Source: Pseudocercospora fijiensis CIRAD86
Lineage: Eukaryota > Ascomycota > Dothideomycetes > Mycosphaerellales > Mycosphaerellaceae
NCBI RefSeq assembly: GCF_000340215.1
Contig: NW_006921540.1
Coordinates: forward strand, 2,040,377-2,104,376
Length of the DNA stretch: 64,000 nt
Reading direction: 5' to 3'
This document shows positions 35,701-48,800 of this stretch, one piece after another. Numbering within the stretch: position 1 is the stretch's first letter; every line of letters begins with the position of its first letter. Position numbers and translations under genes: made by a program. Under the pieces are notes generated by a model. It was not told where the DNA came from. It saw nothing but the letters and a program-made list of their open reading frames with translations, and ran no database searches.

Positions 35701-37584
35701 GAACTCGCTACCGAATTTAAGGACGACTTAAAGGCAGGATATGCTAAGGACCCGTATTAGTCCGCAATCCTAGCTTAGCTAAACGCTATAGAGGAACGCC
35801 GCCTACGAGCCGCCGCTAAGAGGATCCTAGACGCTAACGACAACCCTAATTAAGAGGAAGCGGATATTATAGGCGAGGCCGAGTCGAGCCTATTAGGACT
35901 TTGTTTTTTCCTACGCGACGACCTTATCTATTTTAAGGACGACACCGACAGTAGAGAGAGGCTATATATCCCCCGCTCCCTATATAAGGAGGTCTTCTAA
36001 ATAGCCTACGATTATTACTACTACGTAGGTTATTACCGCACTTACGCTCGTCTATACGCTAGCTTCTATATACGCCGGCTCGAGCGCGAGGTCTCTAAGT
36101 ATATCGCTTACTGCTCCGAGTGCATCCTAAACTAGACGCTACGCTATCCTCTATATAGTAAATTGCAACCGATTAAATGCTAGCCTATTCTATAGTACGC
36201 TATTACTACGGACTAGGTTTACGGCCTACTATCTAATAAAGACGGCTACGATAGTTTCCTTACTAAGACGTATAAGTACTCTAAGCGCGTTATACTACGC
36301 AAGTGCAAATTAACGTAGACGGCGTAGTAGTACGGCAGCGATTAGATCTAAGGATATATCGAAATAGAGCGCAACCTTCCGGCTATTATAATCGGCGACT
36401 AGGACTCTATTTAGCTTAGTAACTTTATAAAAGCAGCCTTTAAGAAGTTAGGTACGAGGTTCTTTATAACGACGGCGTACTACCCTTAGTCGGACGGCTA
36501 GTCTAAGCGAACTAATTAGACCGTAGAAATCGCACTACGATTCTTTACCTCTAATTATCCGGACGCTAATTAGACGGACGCACTTCCGTATATCTAGGCC
36601 GAGCTTAATAACGCTAGAAATGCCTCGACTAGAGAGGTACCTAATATTCTAATTTAAGGATTCAAGACGAACCTAGACGCGCTAAACCCCCTTACCGAGC
36701 TCCCTACTAAGGACTACTTAGTATTAAGACAGGAGGCATGCGACTAGGTAGTAGACTCTCTTACGTAGGCGGTAGCGATAATAAAGGACCGATACGACCG
36801 CAAGCATCGCCCTATTTCCTTTAAGATAGGCTAAAAGGTACTACTTAAATTGCATAAGAGATACCGCCTACTAGGGAACCCTAATCGCAAGCTCTCCGTA
36901 TAGCGTACTAGACTATTTAAGGTACTACGCCCGGTCGGCAACCTCGTATACGAGCTCGACCTCCCCCTAGTAATGCGTATCTACCCTATAATCTTAGTCT
37001 CGCAGTTAGAACCCTACCCGGAGGGCCGCGATCTATACGACCGAGAGGTACCCGAGCTAGGCCTAGTAGATAAAGCCCCTTTCGATAACGACTACCTATA
37101 CCTAAAAGCGCTATATTACGAGATTAAAAAGCTCCTCGGACGCAGAGTCTCTAGAGGCAAGACGCAGTATCTAGTTAAGTAGCGTAGCTACGGTTACGCG
37201 TATAACGTTTAGTACGATATCGATAACCTCCGCGACTCGGCGGAACTCGTCTAGGAATACGATCGCCTCTACCTATAGCAAGTACGATAGCAAGCGTCAC
37301 GTTAGCAACCGGCACGTTAGCAAGCGCTATAATAGCAGGCACTAGCAGCGCCGTCCCTAAGCGTACCGTAGTCGATAGTAGGAGAACTATAGGCTCGGCC
37401 TTCTCGGAGGCCTAGCTTGCGCAACTCCTAAAGAACGGCTATATAGAAGGTTAACTAAGCAGCACTATACGCAATAATAGGAATCTCTATCGCGGCACAT
37501 TACGTTATAGTACTATTGTCTATAATTAAATCGTACCCTACTTTACCTTATTTTGAACTATACCTTACTTTACTTCATTTTTAA
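29794..37584 (+). pseudogene. gag-pol of element B (single frame, RIP-decayed)
   Basis: One frame throughout. The gag is long: an N-terminal part, a Pro/Ser/Gln-rich repetitive stretch around 30360-30640 (many GPK and SPK repeats), an alpha-helical middle (about 31480-32130) and a basic Arg/Gly/Tyr/Asn-rich end (to about 32700). A protease remnant (CLDTSAT) lies at about 33181-33201. RT spans about 34140-34830 with YIDDIVIYS intact (34543-34569); RNase H lies at about 34980-35450. In integrase (about 35940-36850) the catalytic Glu of the SERTNQ-type box is now Lys (GAG to AAG after T, a RIP change). A chromodomain is at about 37104-37256 (GKTQYLVK then TAG for Trp). It ends at TAA 37582-37584. 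Confidence 0.88.
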
Positions 37585-37649
37585 AACGCAAATAGTTTAC
37601 TTTATTGTCTTTCCCCTATTGTTACTCTAATCCGACGGGCCGTACCGCA

Positions 37650-37657
37650 TATATAAA
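37650..37657 (+). promoter_or_regulatory. Possible TATA box before the third frame of element B
   Basis: TATATAAA in the 200-base gap between gag-pol and the third frame, about 130 bases upstream of it. RIP creates many TATA-like words, so this is suggestive only. Confidence 0.3.
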
Positions 37658-37783
37658 CGGCGCAGCGTAGGCGAGGTAAAGTTTGCGTTATAACAAAGCG
37701 GAACGCCCTAGTAACGCCCTAAAAATTTTTAGCTGCTACGTATATATTAAACTTAATACGACATTAACCTCCCCCTACTCTAG

Positions 37784-40700
37784 CGAACCTACGACTACGT
37801 ACGCCCTCTAGTAATATACCGCTATCCCGTCGGCAACCCTATTATATCGAGCGACGCCGGTACGCCTAGCGATATTACCGCAATAGTGCGCTACTGCCCT
37901 TAGAATAACGACTACGGCCCGCCGCCTGCCGCCTTATATGTATACTACTAGGACGAACTGTCCGACCCTAGCTAGACCTAGCTAAAGGAACGCCGCTATA
38001 AGTCCCTACTGTTCTTCGCCTCCTAAGAGCCTAAATTCGAGCTATACGACGACTACGCTACTACGCCGACAGAAGTAGCGTAGAGACTTAATTACGGTAT
38101 CCTAGCAGAGTAGGTACTAGCACTAGTATACCGCGAACTAGACTAGCCGCTACGCGACTACGTCGGCGAGTTTATAAGCGCTAAGATCTAGACGCGAATC
38201 TATAATACGCCGATCCTACGAGTTCTTCTTCGCGGACGCGCTACTAAGATCTACCTAATTACGATCGCGGATTTTTTCCTATACAAGTACGGCTCCTATC
38301 GCGCCTTTATTACGCGCATCCGCGCGTAGGACTATATAGAAGCTACGGACTTCGCCTTGCTACTACTCGACCTAGAGCCTAGCGTAATAGACTGCAACTT
38401 ATTACGACGTATTAAGATTATACTCTAGGAAAATGCGAGCCTTCGTAGGTACGATAAGAACGACCGCTTCGAGTAGGCCCGTTTCTTTAGCGTACTAGAA
38501 TTCTGCTAGTTCCTCGACTAGGCGCCCGACGTATCTAACGCTAGCGACGAAGGCGTAGTCGTTACGCTCCCCGACCCCTAGTATATAAAGCTTTTCTACG
38601 ACCTAGACGATATCCCTATATACATACGGAACTACGACATCTATTATACTATCCGAACGCTATTACGACTTAATATCGGTATAACTAATTACTAGGAGAT
38701 AGGAGCGCTATATAGCGGAAACTACGTCTAGGCGGCGGCGCCGCTATTCCGCGCACTAGTAAAGTATAGTTTCTGTTCTAACGTAATTAGCACTCTATAC
38801 GAGGTACTTAAAGATATGCCTAGATAGGACAATACTAACGTTAACCTTGTCGCAGTCTACGACTAGATCGCTTAGGTCGCGGGCTACGACGATATAGAGT
38901 AGCACCTAAATCGCGACGACCTACTAGGTTAGTATCCCTTAGACTAGGCACTTACGGCCGAGCGGATGCGTAACTAGCAAATAGCAGCGATATACGTAAA
39001 GGTATAAGAAAAGATTCTAGCCGCAGAGCTAGTAGACTCTATTACCGGCGAAACAACCGCGCTACTATAATACCTAGCGTAGATCGCGTCGATAGTAGAC
39101 TTTTAAACCGAATGCCGGTACTAGCCCGAGCGTACGCTTACAATCGTCTACGACTAAGATACTATCGTATAGAAGCGTAAGACGATTAGAGAGTAGAAGG
39201 ATTATTATAATACGCTACGTAGCTACTAGAGCGACGAAGGCTTAAATCTAAACAAGAAGGCCCTACGATATAAGCAAGGCGCCGAGCTAAGCGAGACTAT
39301 AGCAAATAACAAGCAAGACGCGCTAGGTATAAACGCGGCGTAAGACAAGCAAGATGCTATCGAGCTATAGCCTATAACGTCTAATACGACGATCCCGATA
39401 GAAGACACTAAGAAGTAGGACGTTATAGCGAACACTAAAGCTAATCTACTACTACCTAAGGGCCGTTACCTTAAGGACTCCCTATAGAAGTACTAGCCGA
39501 CGCTAATCTAGGCGGTACTTGCGAATGTTTTTCTACGAAAGATAACGCTCGACGCTATCTATAAGGACGTCTAGACCCTTCTTAGACATACGACAATAGC
39601 GCGTTCCGTCGATAAGGAGCTTAGTAGGTAGGTAGAAGACGAGAACAGCATAGTAATTATAGTAGACGGCGAATAGGTGCTTACCTTATATAGCTAAGTA
39701 GTATATAAAAAGGCGGTAGGCAAGCTTCTCTAGGCGGATGCTAAGCTATTACGAGATCGCCTATACTAGCTAAAGACTATTAACGAGCGATAACCGCAAA
39801 AGGCTACCGAGTAGCTACGACTACTAAAGGACGTTAGTAACGTAGAGGACGCCGCTACTAATAAGTCGCCGAAGGATATACCTAAGGACGCCGACTATAA
39901 GGAGGAGACAGGTCTAGTCGCTATATTATCGACCGTAGTAGGAGGCAAGGCTCTAGAATAGGACACCGAGATGCAGGACCCTATAGAGGTACAAGAACGC
40001 AATAAAGAGCTCTAGGAGGTAGCAATAGAGGCAATTTTAGTTTATATAATAGAGCCTATAATAGTAGTATAGCTAACCGAGGCCGTCCCTATCGCGTTCC
40101 TAAATATAAAGACCGTACTAGACGCTAAGTTCGCGTAGGAGTTACTAGAAGCTAACGTCGGCATAAGCCTTACCGAAGTAGGCGACGCGTTTATTCTAAC
40201 CTCGAAAGGCAGGTTAGAGGCGAGGATTCGCGTAATAGAAACTACCTAATTTAACGACGAGTGCAATCTAGGATAGTACGTCGTAGCGAACGACCCTAAG
40301 GCTAAAACGTATAGCGAGGAGACCGAGTATAACGATGCCCTAGCCCCTATCGACGACGACTCTCCGGTACGCGACGACTCTTACGACGACAGCGACTCTC
40401 TAGTACGCTAAAACACTAACGATAGCGACGACTTATAGTACGGTAATTAGAACGACGGTAAGCGACCGCAATACCCGATCCTAGACGGCGTCGATATAAA
40501 TAGAGATATTCGAGACGCTATAAAGGCATTAGGCGCCCGCTAGCGTACCGCCGCCCTCTTCTATATAACGATAGTAAACGCCGTTAAGGTCGCTATAAAG
40601 GAGGACAATAACATTATCGAGCGTGTTATAATAATAGACAAGTTAGCCTATATAGGACAAATTACGCTCTAACTAGTATATAAACACTAATTCCTTAGCT

Positions 40701-42853
40701 CGGCATATAAGACTGCTTATATAAACGAGTACTTTAAAGAATTTATTAGCGACTTTTACCCTACTCCGGCACCTAGTATAGACCTACGTAGTAGGCTCTA
40801 AGCTATGTTCGACCGCGTCTAGGGATACTATAGAGGCCCGCTAGTTTTAGGACCGACCCTATTACTCTATACGCTACTATAGACGCGTACAGCAGTAGAG
40901 CACGACGCTAACCCTCTAGCCGCCGACTATAAAAACGAGATATCGGACGAGCCTACCGATTACGCTAAGCCTACTAACGACGCCGATCCTACTATCTACG
41001 ATAAGCCTACTAACGATACCGAGGACAATTAGGGTGCTACGTAAGCCGATACTAAGGACGCTAACGTTTAGAACCTTATATAAGCCGAGGACTACGTCGA
41101 TAGCGCTAGCGACGCATCTGCTATCGACGACGAGATAAATACATCTAAAGGATAAGAGGAGGACGACGATAAGGAGGACGCCTTAATAGACGTAGAGGAG
41201 AACAAGTAGCGCCGTAGAGCGGCTAGAGCAGCTAAGAAGGATAAGAGTAAGACAGACAAGGACGACGATTAGGAAGATAGCCTAACTATTATAGACAAGA
41301 AGAAGGTACGTCGTAGAGCGGTTAATATAGATAAGGACAAGAACTTCTAGCGCTCTAGCATATAGTATACTAGTATAGAAGACTAGTTAGAGTCGCAGTA
41401 TTAAGCTAATATAGTAGTACTAATATATAACGCGCTAGGATTTAAGACAATAGACTATATGCTACCGACGGGTACCCGCTTATTCGACTTTAAACTTAGA
41501 ATAATATACCGTAAGGTCGACGACACTACTATCGGCTTAAAGGATCTCGGAAAGTAGTATATATACTCCGTCGAGGTATAGGGATATCCGCGCTCTAAGC
41601 GTAAGCTAATTAGCCCGCCGTACCTATACTATAAGTAGCATCCTAACGGAACACATAAGATTGCCGCTATTGCCTATCGTACTATACTTATAGGCAGCGG
41701 CACCTTCCGCTATAAGGCCCTAGACTAGGTTACCTAGATGCATATCGATAACGTAAGTAACTAGGCGATAATTACGACTATAATACCGCTAGATATCGAA
41801 GGCGAAACTAAGCTAGTTACCTCTTTATACTAATAGCAGGCGCGCTAGCGGAAGTACTACAAGGACCTAAACTACGACCTATATAAGAAGTAGCTCTAAA
41901 TTATTTCCCCGTCTTAGCTTACCTTTAAGGCCGCTATAGTAGAGTAGCTAACGGAGATCGATGTCGCGGCAATCCTAGACTACGCCCTTGCAAACATGTA
42001 AGCCTATAATACGACTAACGAAGACGGTACACTAACGGACGTCGCGCTCGACTATTTCCTACGTATAGCGCATCTTTAGCTATAAATAGGCCGTACGCCG
42101 AGCGCAGACCGCGATTAGGTTGCTACCTGCAATAAGAAGGGCCTACTGCTAAAAGACATTAAGTACGATTACGCTATAGAGGACGCAGATCCGGTAAAGC
42201 TATACCGCGGACTAGGGCGTATAGGCATTGTAGGACGATACTAGTCGCTTACCGACGAGCAACGCGCCGACCTATACCTCTACCTACCGGACGAGCTCGC
42301 TATAGCTATTAAGTCTAAGACTCTCGTTAGCACCGCAGCCGCTAATAAAGAAGCGCTAGCTACGCTGCAAGAGAAGCGTAAGACTAAGTCTCGGTACGGC
42401 GTCGCCGACGCTAGTACCCTCGCCCCGGCCTCTAAGGGCAAAGGCAAGGCCTTCCCTCTACTAAAAGGCAAGGACAAGACTAAGCTACTAAAGCGCTAAC
42501 CCTTCGTACGCGCCTTATCCCTACTAGCCTCGGCACCCGCCTCGATGCCTATACCTAAGACGCTAAAGCAAGTCTAGCACGTCGGCGTATAGAAGATATA
42601 AAACAAGAGCAGCGGAGCGAAGCGCAAGCAGGCTAGCACTAGCACCGGCGAGACATCTAACTAGAAGAGACGACGCTAGTACGCAAACTTCTTAACTAGC
42701 TCCGATACTAAGGCTATACTAAAGTCGGCTACTAAGAAGACGCGCGCCGAACTAGTAGACTCTAACTAAGGAGAGGAGGATATAGACGTACAAGAACGCA
42801 TAATACGAATACGAGCGGTAAGGAAAACGAGCAAAAACGGAAGGAGTATATAA
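37784..42853 (+). pseudogene. Unrecognised 1,690-codon third frame of element B (RIP-decayed)
   Basis: A single frame, +1 relative to gag-pol, holds phase from 37784 to TAA 42851-42853 with only TAG/TAA interruptions (the RIP products of Trp and Gln codons) and no frameshift. The start codon is not identifiable. The N-terminal third is Tyr/Leu/Asp-rich and looks globular. The middle (about 39230-40450) is acidic and Lys/Asp/Glu-rich. A second highly charged, Asp/Lys/Arg-rich segment lies at about 40920-41350. A globular stretch follows (about 41400-41760), then a Lys-rich tail with a KRK...KRRR nuclear-localisation-like cluster (about 42610-42680). No env-type signal or membrane segment, RT, integrase or helicase motif was found. 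It could be an element-encoded accessory protein or a captured host gene. Confidence 0.8.
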
Positions 42854-42907
42854 GAAGGGGTTTAGCTAATATAGTACGCTAGCCTTCGTTCTATCGGACG
42901 GGGGTAC

Positions 42908-43021
42908 TATTACGGTAGGGACAGTACGCTAGCTAAGCCTAGTATATACTTTCCGTAGAACCGTAGATACTTACCCTAATACTATACTATAGCTAACCTA
43001 CTAATCGTCCCTCGCGTAACA
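42908..43021 (+). repeat. 3' LTR of element B (114 bp)
   Basis: TATTACGGTAGGG...CGCGTAACA, followed by CGTTT and the resumed copia integrase end. Confidence 0.95.
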
Positions 43022-43026
43022 CGTTT

Positions 43027-44440
43027 CGTCTATAAGGTCGTCGAAATCCGTACTAATATCGCCGTAGTTTGTTTACTAGTCGTCTAGGATTTCTTAGCTA
43101 GACTGTTTAGAGTCGTCCGAGAACTAACTATCGCTATCCGAGATAACTCCGGGGTCTTGTCGATTCTCGTCGAAGCTAATACGGTTATTAATTGTTAGTT
43201 CTAGATAGGATTAGTCTGTTCCTTCCCCTTCGTTAATCCGAAACTTCGAGATTCGGTAAACTTTTTTCTTTTCCGGATTATAAACGAGTACGATAGATTC
43301 TAATTCGAGCCTAACGAATTGCCTAGGCTAGGCTCGTAGGTTAAGGAGCCCTTTTCGACGATGTTCTAGTAGGATAGTAACCTATATTCGACTACTAAAA
43401 ATGTGTTCTATACTAAGATCCGGCTAGATGCCTTTTACAAATTCCTATAGGGTTTTCTTATTCTTTAGTGCTCTCGTTAGCGATCGATTTCTAAGCTATA
43501 CCGCGTAACGCTAGCTATACGTCTATAGAGATTTAGGCAAGGATGTTTCTCGAAGCTATTCCTATATCTTAGTATCTAATATCTAAAGGATGCGTTAACT
43601 AGTATTAGCTTCTTATATTATTAAGGATGCCTTTTCTCGCAGGGTTCGTATGTTTCTTTCCGCTATACCGGCTTAGTAATAATCGTATAGTACGCTTAGC
43701 TCTATATTAATGCCGTTATTCTAAAGAAATTTCTTAATCTCTCCGTATTTAGGAAACTCGTTATCTAGCCGATAGGTCCGAATAACGCACTTCTAACCTT
43801 TTTCGATAGACTTATATATTCGGAAGAAAAGATCTAGAATCTGCTGTTTGTGTATAAAAGGTTAAGTCTAGTAGAAACGCCCTACGTCGTCGGTTATTAC
43901 TAATATCTAGTATTCGCCGTTAATGCTTTTAACGGGGTATAGGCCTTACGTATCGACGTGTATTATCTCTCCGACTTCTTTTATACGTCGGGTAGCTAGT
44001 TCCTTAGGTACTCGGTTAACTGCCTTAGTTGATGTGTAGACTAGGTATAGTACCTTAAGTATCTCCTTAACCTTTTTAGGGGACAATCCGCTACCCTTGC
44101 TTATACTAAGCAGCTTTATACAATTGCCTATACTAAGGTAGCCTATCTTTCTATAGAAAACTATAGCTAGGTTACTAGGTATAAGAAGTCGATCTCTACG
44201 ACTACGTATAGTAGTATAACTCTAGCTAGTAGGATAACTTAGACGGATTGTCCTTTAGGCGTTCGTCGCGGAATATCTTTTAGGACTTAGAGATAGTATA
44301 GCCCGTCGAAAAGTCTAGCTATCGTTACGTAAAAACCTTCTCGATTAATAATAGTTATACCTTTAATACTCTATTAGCTATAGAAACCTGCCTTTTCGGC
44401 AAGCTAGGATATAGAGATAATATTAAAGCGTGCCTCTAGC
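43027..44440 (-). pseudogene. Copia integrase (RIP-decayed)
   Basis: Read right to left: a degraded zinc-binding N-terminus (about 44430-44050), the catalytic core with ILVITDD (about 43915-43890), then the family hallmark GIAERNIRTLREKA (about 43672-43630) carrying the catalytic Glu, and the C-terminal part with NPEKKKVYRISK (about 43280-43250). An acidic linker leads into the B insertion site. Trp codons are TAG. It continues in the 29269-26528 segment. Confidence 0.9.
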
Positions 44441-44629
44441 TGTAATAAGGGTTATGTTAGCAGGTAGATAGGGTAGTAGTAAATTAGTGTAGTATTCGAT
44501 AGAGATCTAAGAGGAGAGGGAGGAAGGCAGGCTAGTTAGCTTAACGCTAAGCGCCAAGCCCTGCCTAAGGTATTAGGACCCTAGCTTTACTCGGTCTAGT
44601 TATATGCTAATTATATATAACCTCTAATA
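44441..44629 (-). repeat. 3' LTR of copy C (189 bp)
   Basis: Plus-strand TGTAATAAGGG...CCTCTAATA; pairs with 58498-58686. Confidence 0.93.
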
Positions 44630-45869
44630 TACGCTTCCCTTCTAAAGGCCGCGCCCTCGTAGCCTGTCTATATTCTAATCTAATCTCCGCTATCGCTAAC
44701 TTAGTAGATTAACTAAGCTGTTTAGCCGCGCTAAATTAAACGCTTAACTACCTAATTATGTAACTATATTAAACCTTACCTCTAATACAATATAATGTTT
44801 AACTCTAACTGCGCTATTCTTATATATAATAAAGTAATATATAACTAAGAGAATTGAGAACTATCGACTAATTATAATACGAGCGCGTCTTTCCTACTAT
44901 AATAGGTAGACGTACGAGGTATTGCAGCCCTGCCTCCGTTCTAAGTAATGTCGTACCGAGTTCTTTGCGTCTACTCTTAAAAGACCTAGAAATGTCCGCT
45001 CCGACTCCGAGGGTTGTTCTTATTATTACGAGGGCTATTATTTACTATCGTGGTTTTACTAGCCCTAATTAGTTAGGTTTAGTAGCCTTTAATTGTTAAT
45101 CTTATCTTATCTTTTTAGAAAAAACACAGCTCGTCTAGTTTCTATAGGTAAAGGCTATTATAAGTGCAATAGTTAAGGTTCGCCTCGCTTAAAGGGTCGG
45201 AAAGATCGAGGAGTAACCTATTGTCCGCAAGATCGACCCCGGCTAGCTTAGCTCTATAGTTTTGCCCTTAGTTAGTTAGTCTATTAAGCTACTTAATCTT
45301 TTAAACCTTAATATTTTAACTTAGCCTTAAAGTTTTAATCAAACCTTTAACAGGTTTAATCTTTTAACTTAGTTAGTATAGTGCTTTAGGCTCGTAGTGT
45401 AGGTAAGGTTAATAATAGTAGCGAGCAGGTAATGTTAATAACGGCGGCGCTAGCCGTCTTAGCGCTAACTTTACCTTGCTTCTAATTTCCTTCTTCGACT
45501 AATAATAACTCGGTAATACTGTTACTAATATAGCCGTATCTTTCCTTCTTTAAGCAGCAATACACTCTGCAACACCGTTACTAATATAGCCGCGCCGGCC
45601 GCGCCGATTACCTAGGCCTCGAGGCCTCGATAGAATAAAGGAACAAGAGGGGGACCTAAGTGCTAGAAGAAGGCCTTATAGTGCGTATTAGTAAAGAGGT
45701 AGAGCCCTTAAAAGAGCATACGATTGGTTAACGCGCTATAGCGCGTTTATTAATACTCGGTGCGCGTTCGCTATAGTAGTGTAGTCTTATTATCCTTTGC
45801 TAATAATTGCTTGTCTCTAATTAGTTAGCTAATAGTACCCTAGGGGTAGCATTGTTCCTAGGCGGCATT
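44630..45869 (-). repeat. 3' non-coding region of copy C
   Basis: Non-coding. The AT-rich TTAAAACTTTAA-like array is at about 45296-45375 and two 57-bp-type units at about 45505-45595. Confidence 0.65.
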
Positions 45870-48800
45870 ATAGGCCCTTAGCCTTCTTCTTGTTCTTTAT
45901 ACTAGTCTAATACTTATCTAACAACTCAGTTATATCTTTAAAAGAACCTTTAGCTTCCTACGAGTCCTATTTAGGTAAATAGCCTTGCTATCTTAATAGG
46001 TACTTCTTCTTGCCTTATCTAGTTTGGTACTTTAGGATGCGTTCTATAGACTACAACTCTTTACTATTAGCTAAGACTTCTTCTAACTTAGTAGGCGCTT
46101 TATCGCCTTCGCGCTAGTAGTATAGTTTAAGGAGGGAGATATAGAAGGTATTATAGATAGTATAATAAGGTAGAAGCTATAACTAGTAGGCCTAGCTATT
46201 ACCCTTCGGCTCTCGGATTCGGAAGGGGCTAATAAACCGTAGTGCTAGTTTAGGTCGTGTTCTACTATTAGGTAATAGGTGTTTGCGGATACGGAGGTTC
46301 TTAGTGCTTAACATAACTATGTCGCCCTATCTAAAGGTTATTAGCGTATAGTGTTTGTTATAGTAGGTCTTTTAGTACTCTTAAGCCTTTGTTAGTTTCT
46401 TAGCTATCTTAGTATAGATTTCTCGCATCTTTTAAACCCTCTTAATAGCCGCTAGTGTTTTAGGGGTTGGTACTTAATACGCTTCCCTTTCCTTGCGCTC
46501 GGCCTCGAGCGATAAGGGGTCTTATAGCATAGCAGCGTTCTAGCCTATTATAGCGAAATAAGGTAACACCTTAGTAGATAAGTAGATACTATTGTTATAT
46601 ACAAATTCGGCTAGTTATAGGAGGTTAACCTAGTCGTTAGGGTCCTTATTAATATAGCTGCGTAGGTACTACTATAGGGTAGCATTCTACCTCTCTATTT
46701 AACCGTTAGTCTGCGGATAGAAGGCTATTAATAGCCGATGCTTTAGTCTTAGCTGCAAGCAAATCTCGCTCTAATAGTGTAATATAAATATTAAGCCTCG
46801 ATTAGAGACTATCCCCTTAGGGATTCCCTAATAGGTATAGAAGATACTAGTCTATAGCGCCTCTACTATATTAATAGCAGTCTAATCCTTGCGCGCCGGG
46901 ATGTATCGAGCGCCTTTAGTAAATCGATCTACTATAATAAGGATAGCGTTATATACGTCCTTGCTGCCCCTACGCTTAGTAGGCGGAAGGCCTATAATAA
47001 AGTCTATTATAAGCTTAGTAAATAGCTTCTTTAGAACAGGGAGCGAAGACAACTCGCCGAACGGCAAGTACTTCGGTGCTTTAACTCGCTAGCATACTAT
47101 ATAGGTCTGTATATACTCCTTTATATACCGTTTACTAGTATTTAGCTAGTAGTATATACGCGATAGTAACTCGTACGACCTCTCTATACTATAGTAACTA
47201 GCGAGCTTACTATTATAGTGCCTCTTTAAAAGCTCTTATCTAATTGATTGTTTAGCGGGGATATAGTATCTACGCTTAAACTTTAAGTAACCTTTGTCGT
47301 CGATCGACTAATTGTTATTACTCTTACTAGATCGAGTCGCCCGTCTACTTACAAGCCTATTAATACGCTCGATAGCAAAGGCGTCCCTCTACTAAGCACG
47401 TAACAGCTTATCTATAAACGATTAACTATCCCCGTTTGCAAGGTCATTTAATAGTACCTATGCTATCGAACGAGGTACGCATTATATATATCTAATAGCA
47501 CTAGTAGCCGGAACTACTACAACCTCTTCTATAGTGCTGTCGCTATAGATAGTAATATCTTTAATCGAGTTATTATAGCTCGAGCGATCTACGTCCTTCT
47601 TAACGTATACTAGAAGAACGGCAACTCCGCTATAGTATTTATTGCCGCCGCGGGGTCCGGAAGTCCGCTTATCCTACGCTTGCTTATTAACAATACGGGC
47701 TATAGCAATCTTATACTACAGGGTTAGAAACAATGAATTAATGTATTAGGTCTCGCTATTGTAATTAGGTCGCCTCGATAGGCTATTAGTAGGGTTACTT
47801 ACGCCTAGCCGGTATAATATATCAAAATCGAACCTAGCGAGGTAGACGGCCTATCTAGCCTGTCGACCTATAACCCTAGTAACCTTAGTAATGCTACGGA
47901 GGTTGTTATAGTCTGTATAGACCTATATTATATATTAAGCCCTATCGAGGTAGTGCCTCTAATACTTAAAGGCCTCGACAATAGCTAAGAGCTCTTACTC
48001 GTAGGTCTCGTAGCGACACTTAGCATTAATTATCTTTCGTAAGAAGAAGGCAATTAGGTGCTAGTAATAGTCTTTATCCGATTGTTAGGATATAATAGCT
48101 AATATAGCGAACTGTAAAGCGTTAGTCTTAATACGGATTAGTTTGCTTAGTACGAAATAGTATAATAAGGGGACTTTAGTAAAGCGTTGCTTTAAGCCGT
48201 TAAAAGCGGCTTGTGCCTTATTAGTCTATTTAAATTCTCTAGTCGGGTTAGCCTTAGTTTTAGTAAGCTTAGTTAGGGGCATTATATGCCGTAAATAGCC
48301 CTTAATAAAGCGACGATAGAAATTAGCGAAGCTAAGGAACGACTATAGCTCCTTAATTAACGTAGGAACAGGCCATTTAGTAATTGTTTTAATCCGATCG
48401 GGATTAGCCTTAATACCCTCGGTTAATACGAGGAAGCTAAGGAAGGCTACCTCCTTAGTAGCAAAGGTGTATTTAGAGGGCTTGCAATACAAGCTATAGG
48501 CCCTTAAACGATCGAATACCTTACGGACTATAGCCTAGTATTTAGCGATATTAGGTAATTAGTTATAGACTAGGATATCGTCTAGGTATATAATACAGAG
48601 ATAGTCTAATAAGCCCGAAAGGGCTCGATTAATATAGGACTAGAATATTGCAGGGGCATTAGCTAGCCTAAATAGTATAACTAAGTACTCGAAGTAGCTA
48701 TAACGAGTATAGAAGGCTATCTTCTATTTATCGCCCTTACGAATGCAGATACGATAGTACGCATCCTTAATGTCTAATATAGTATAGAAACAAGCGCTAG

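Larger units (their letters stand above)
29270..43021 (+). mobile_element. Giant 13.75-kb Ty3-like element B with a third reading frame
   Basis: LTRs of only 114 bp (29270-29383 and 42908-43021), target duplication CGTTT (29265-29269 and 43022-43026), inside the copia element. Internal order: about 400 bases of leader, a single gag-pol frame (29794-37584, 2,597 codons), a 200-base gap, then a 1,690-codon frame (37784-42853), a purine-rich GGACGGGGG and the 3' LTR. RIP damage is transitions only; all three large domains of pol are recognisable. It is roughly twice the usual Ty3 size, because of a long gag and the extra frame. Confidence 0.93.

Noticed and set aside
37784..42853. Third frame of element B as an env gene
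   Set aside because: No signal peptide, furin-like site or transmembrane helix could be seen; its position fits but the content does not.
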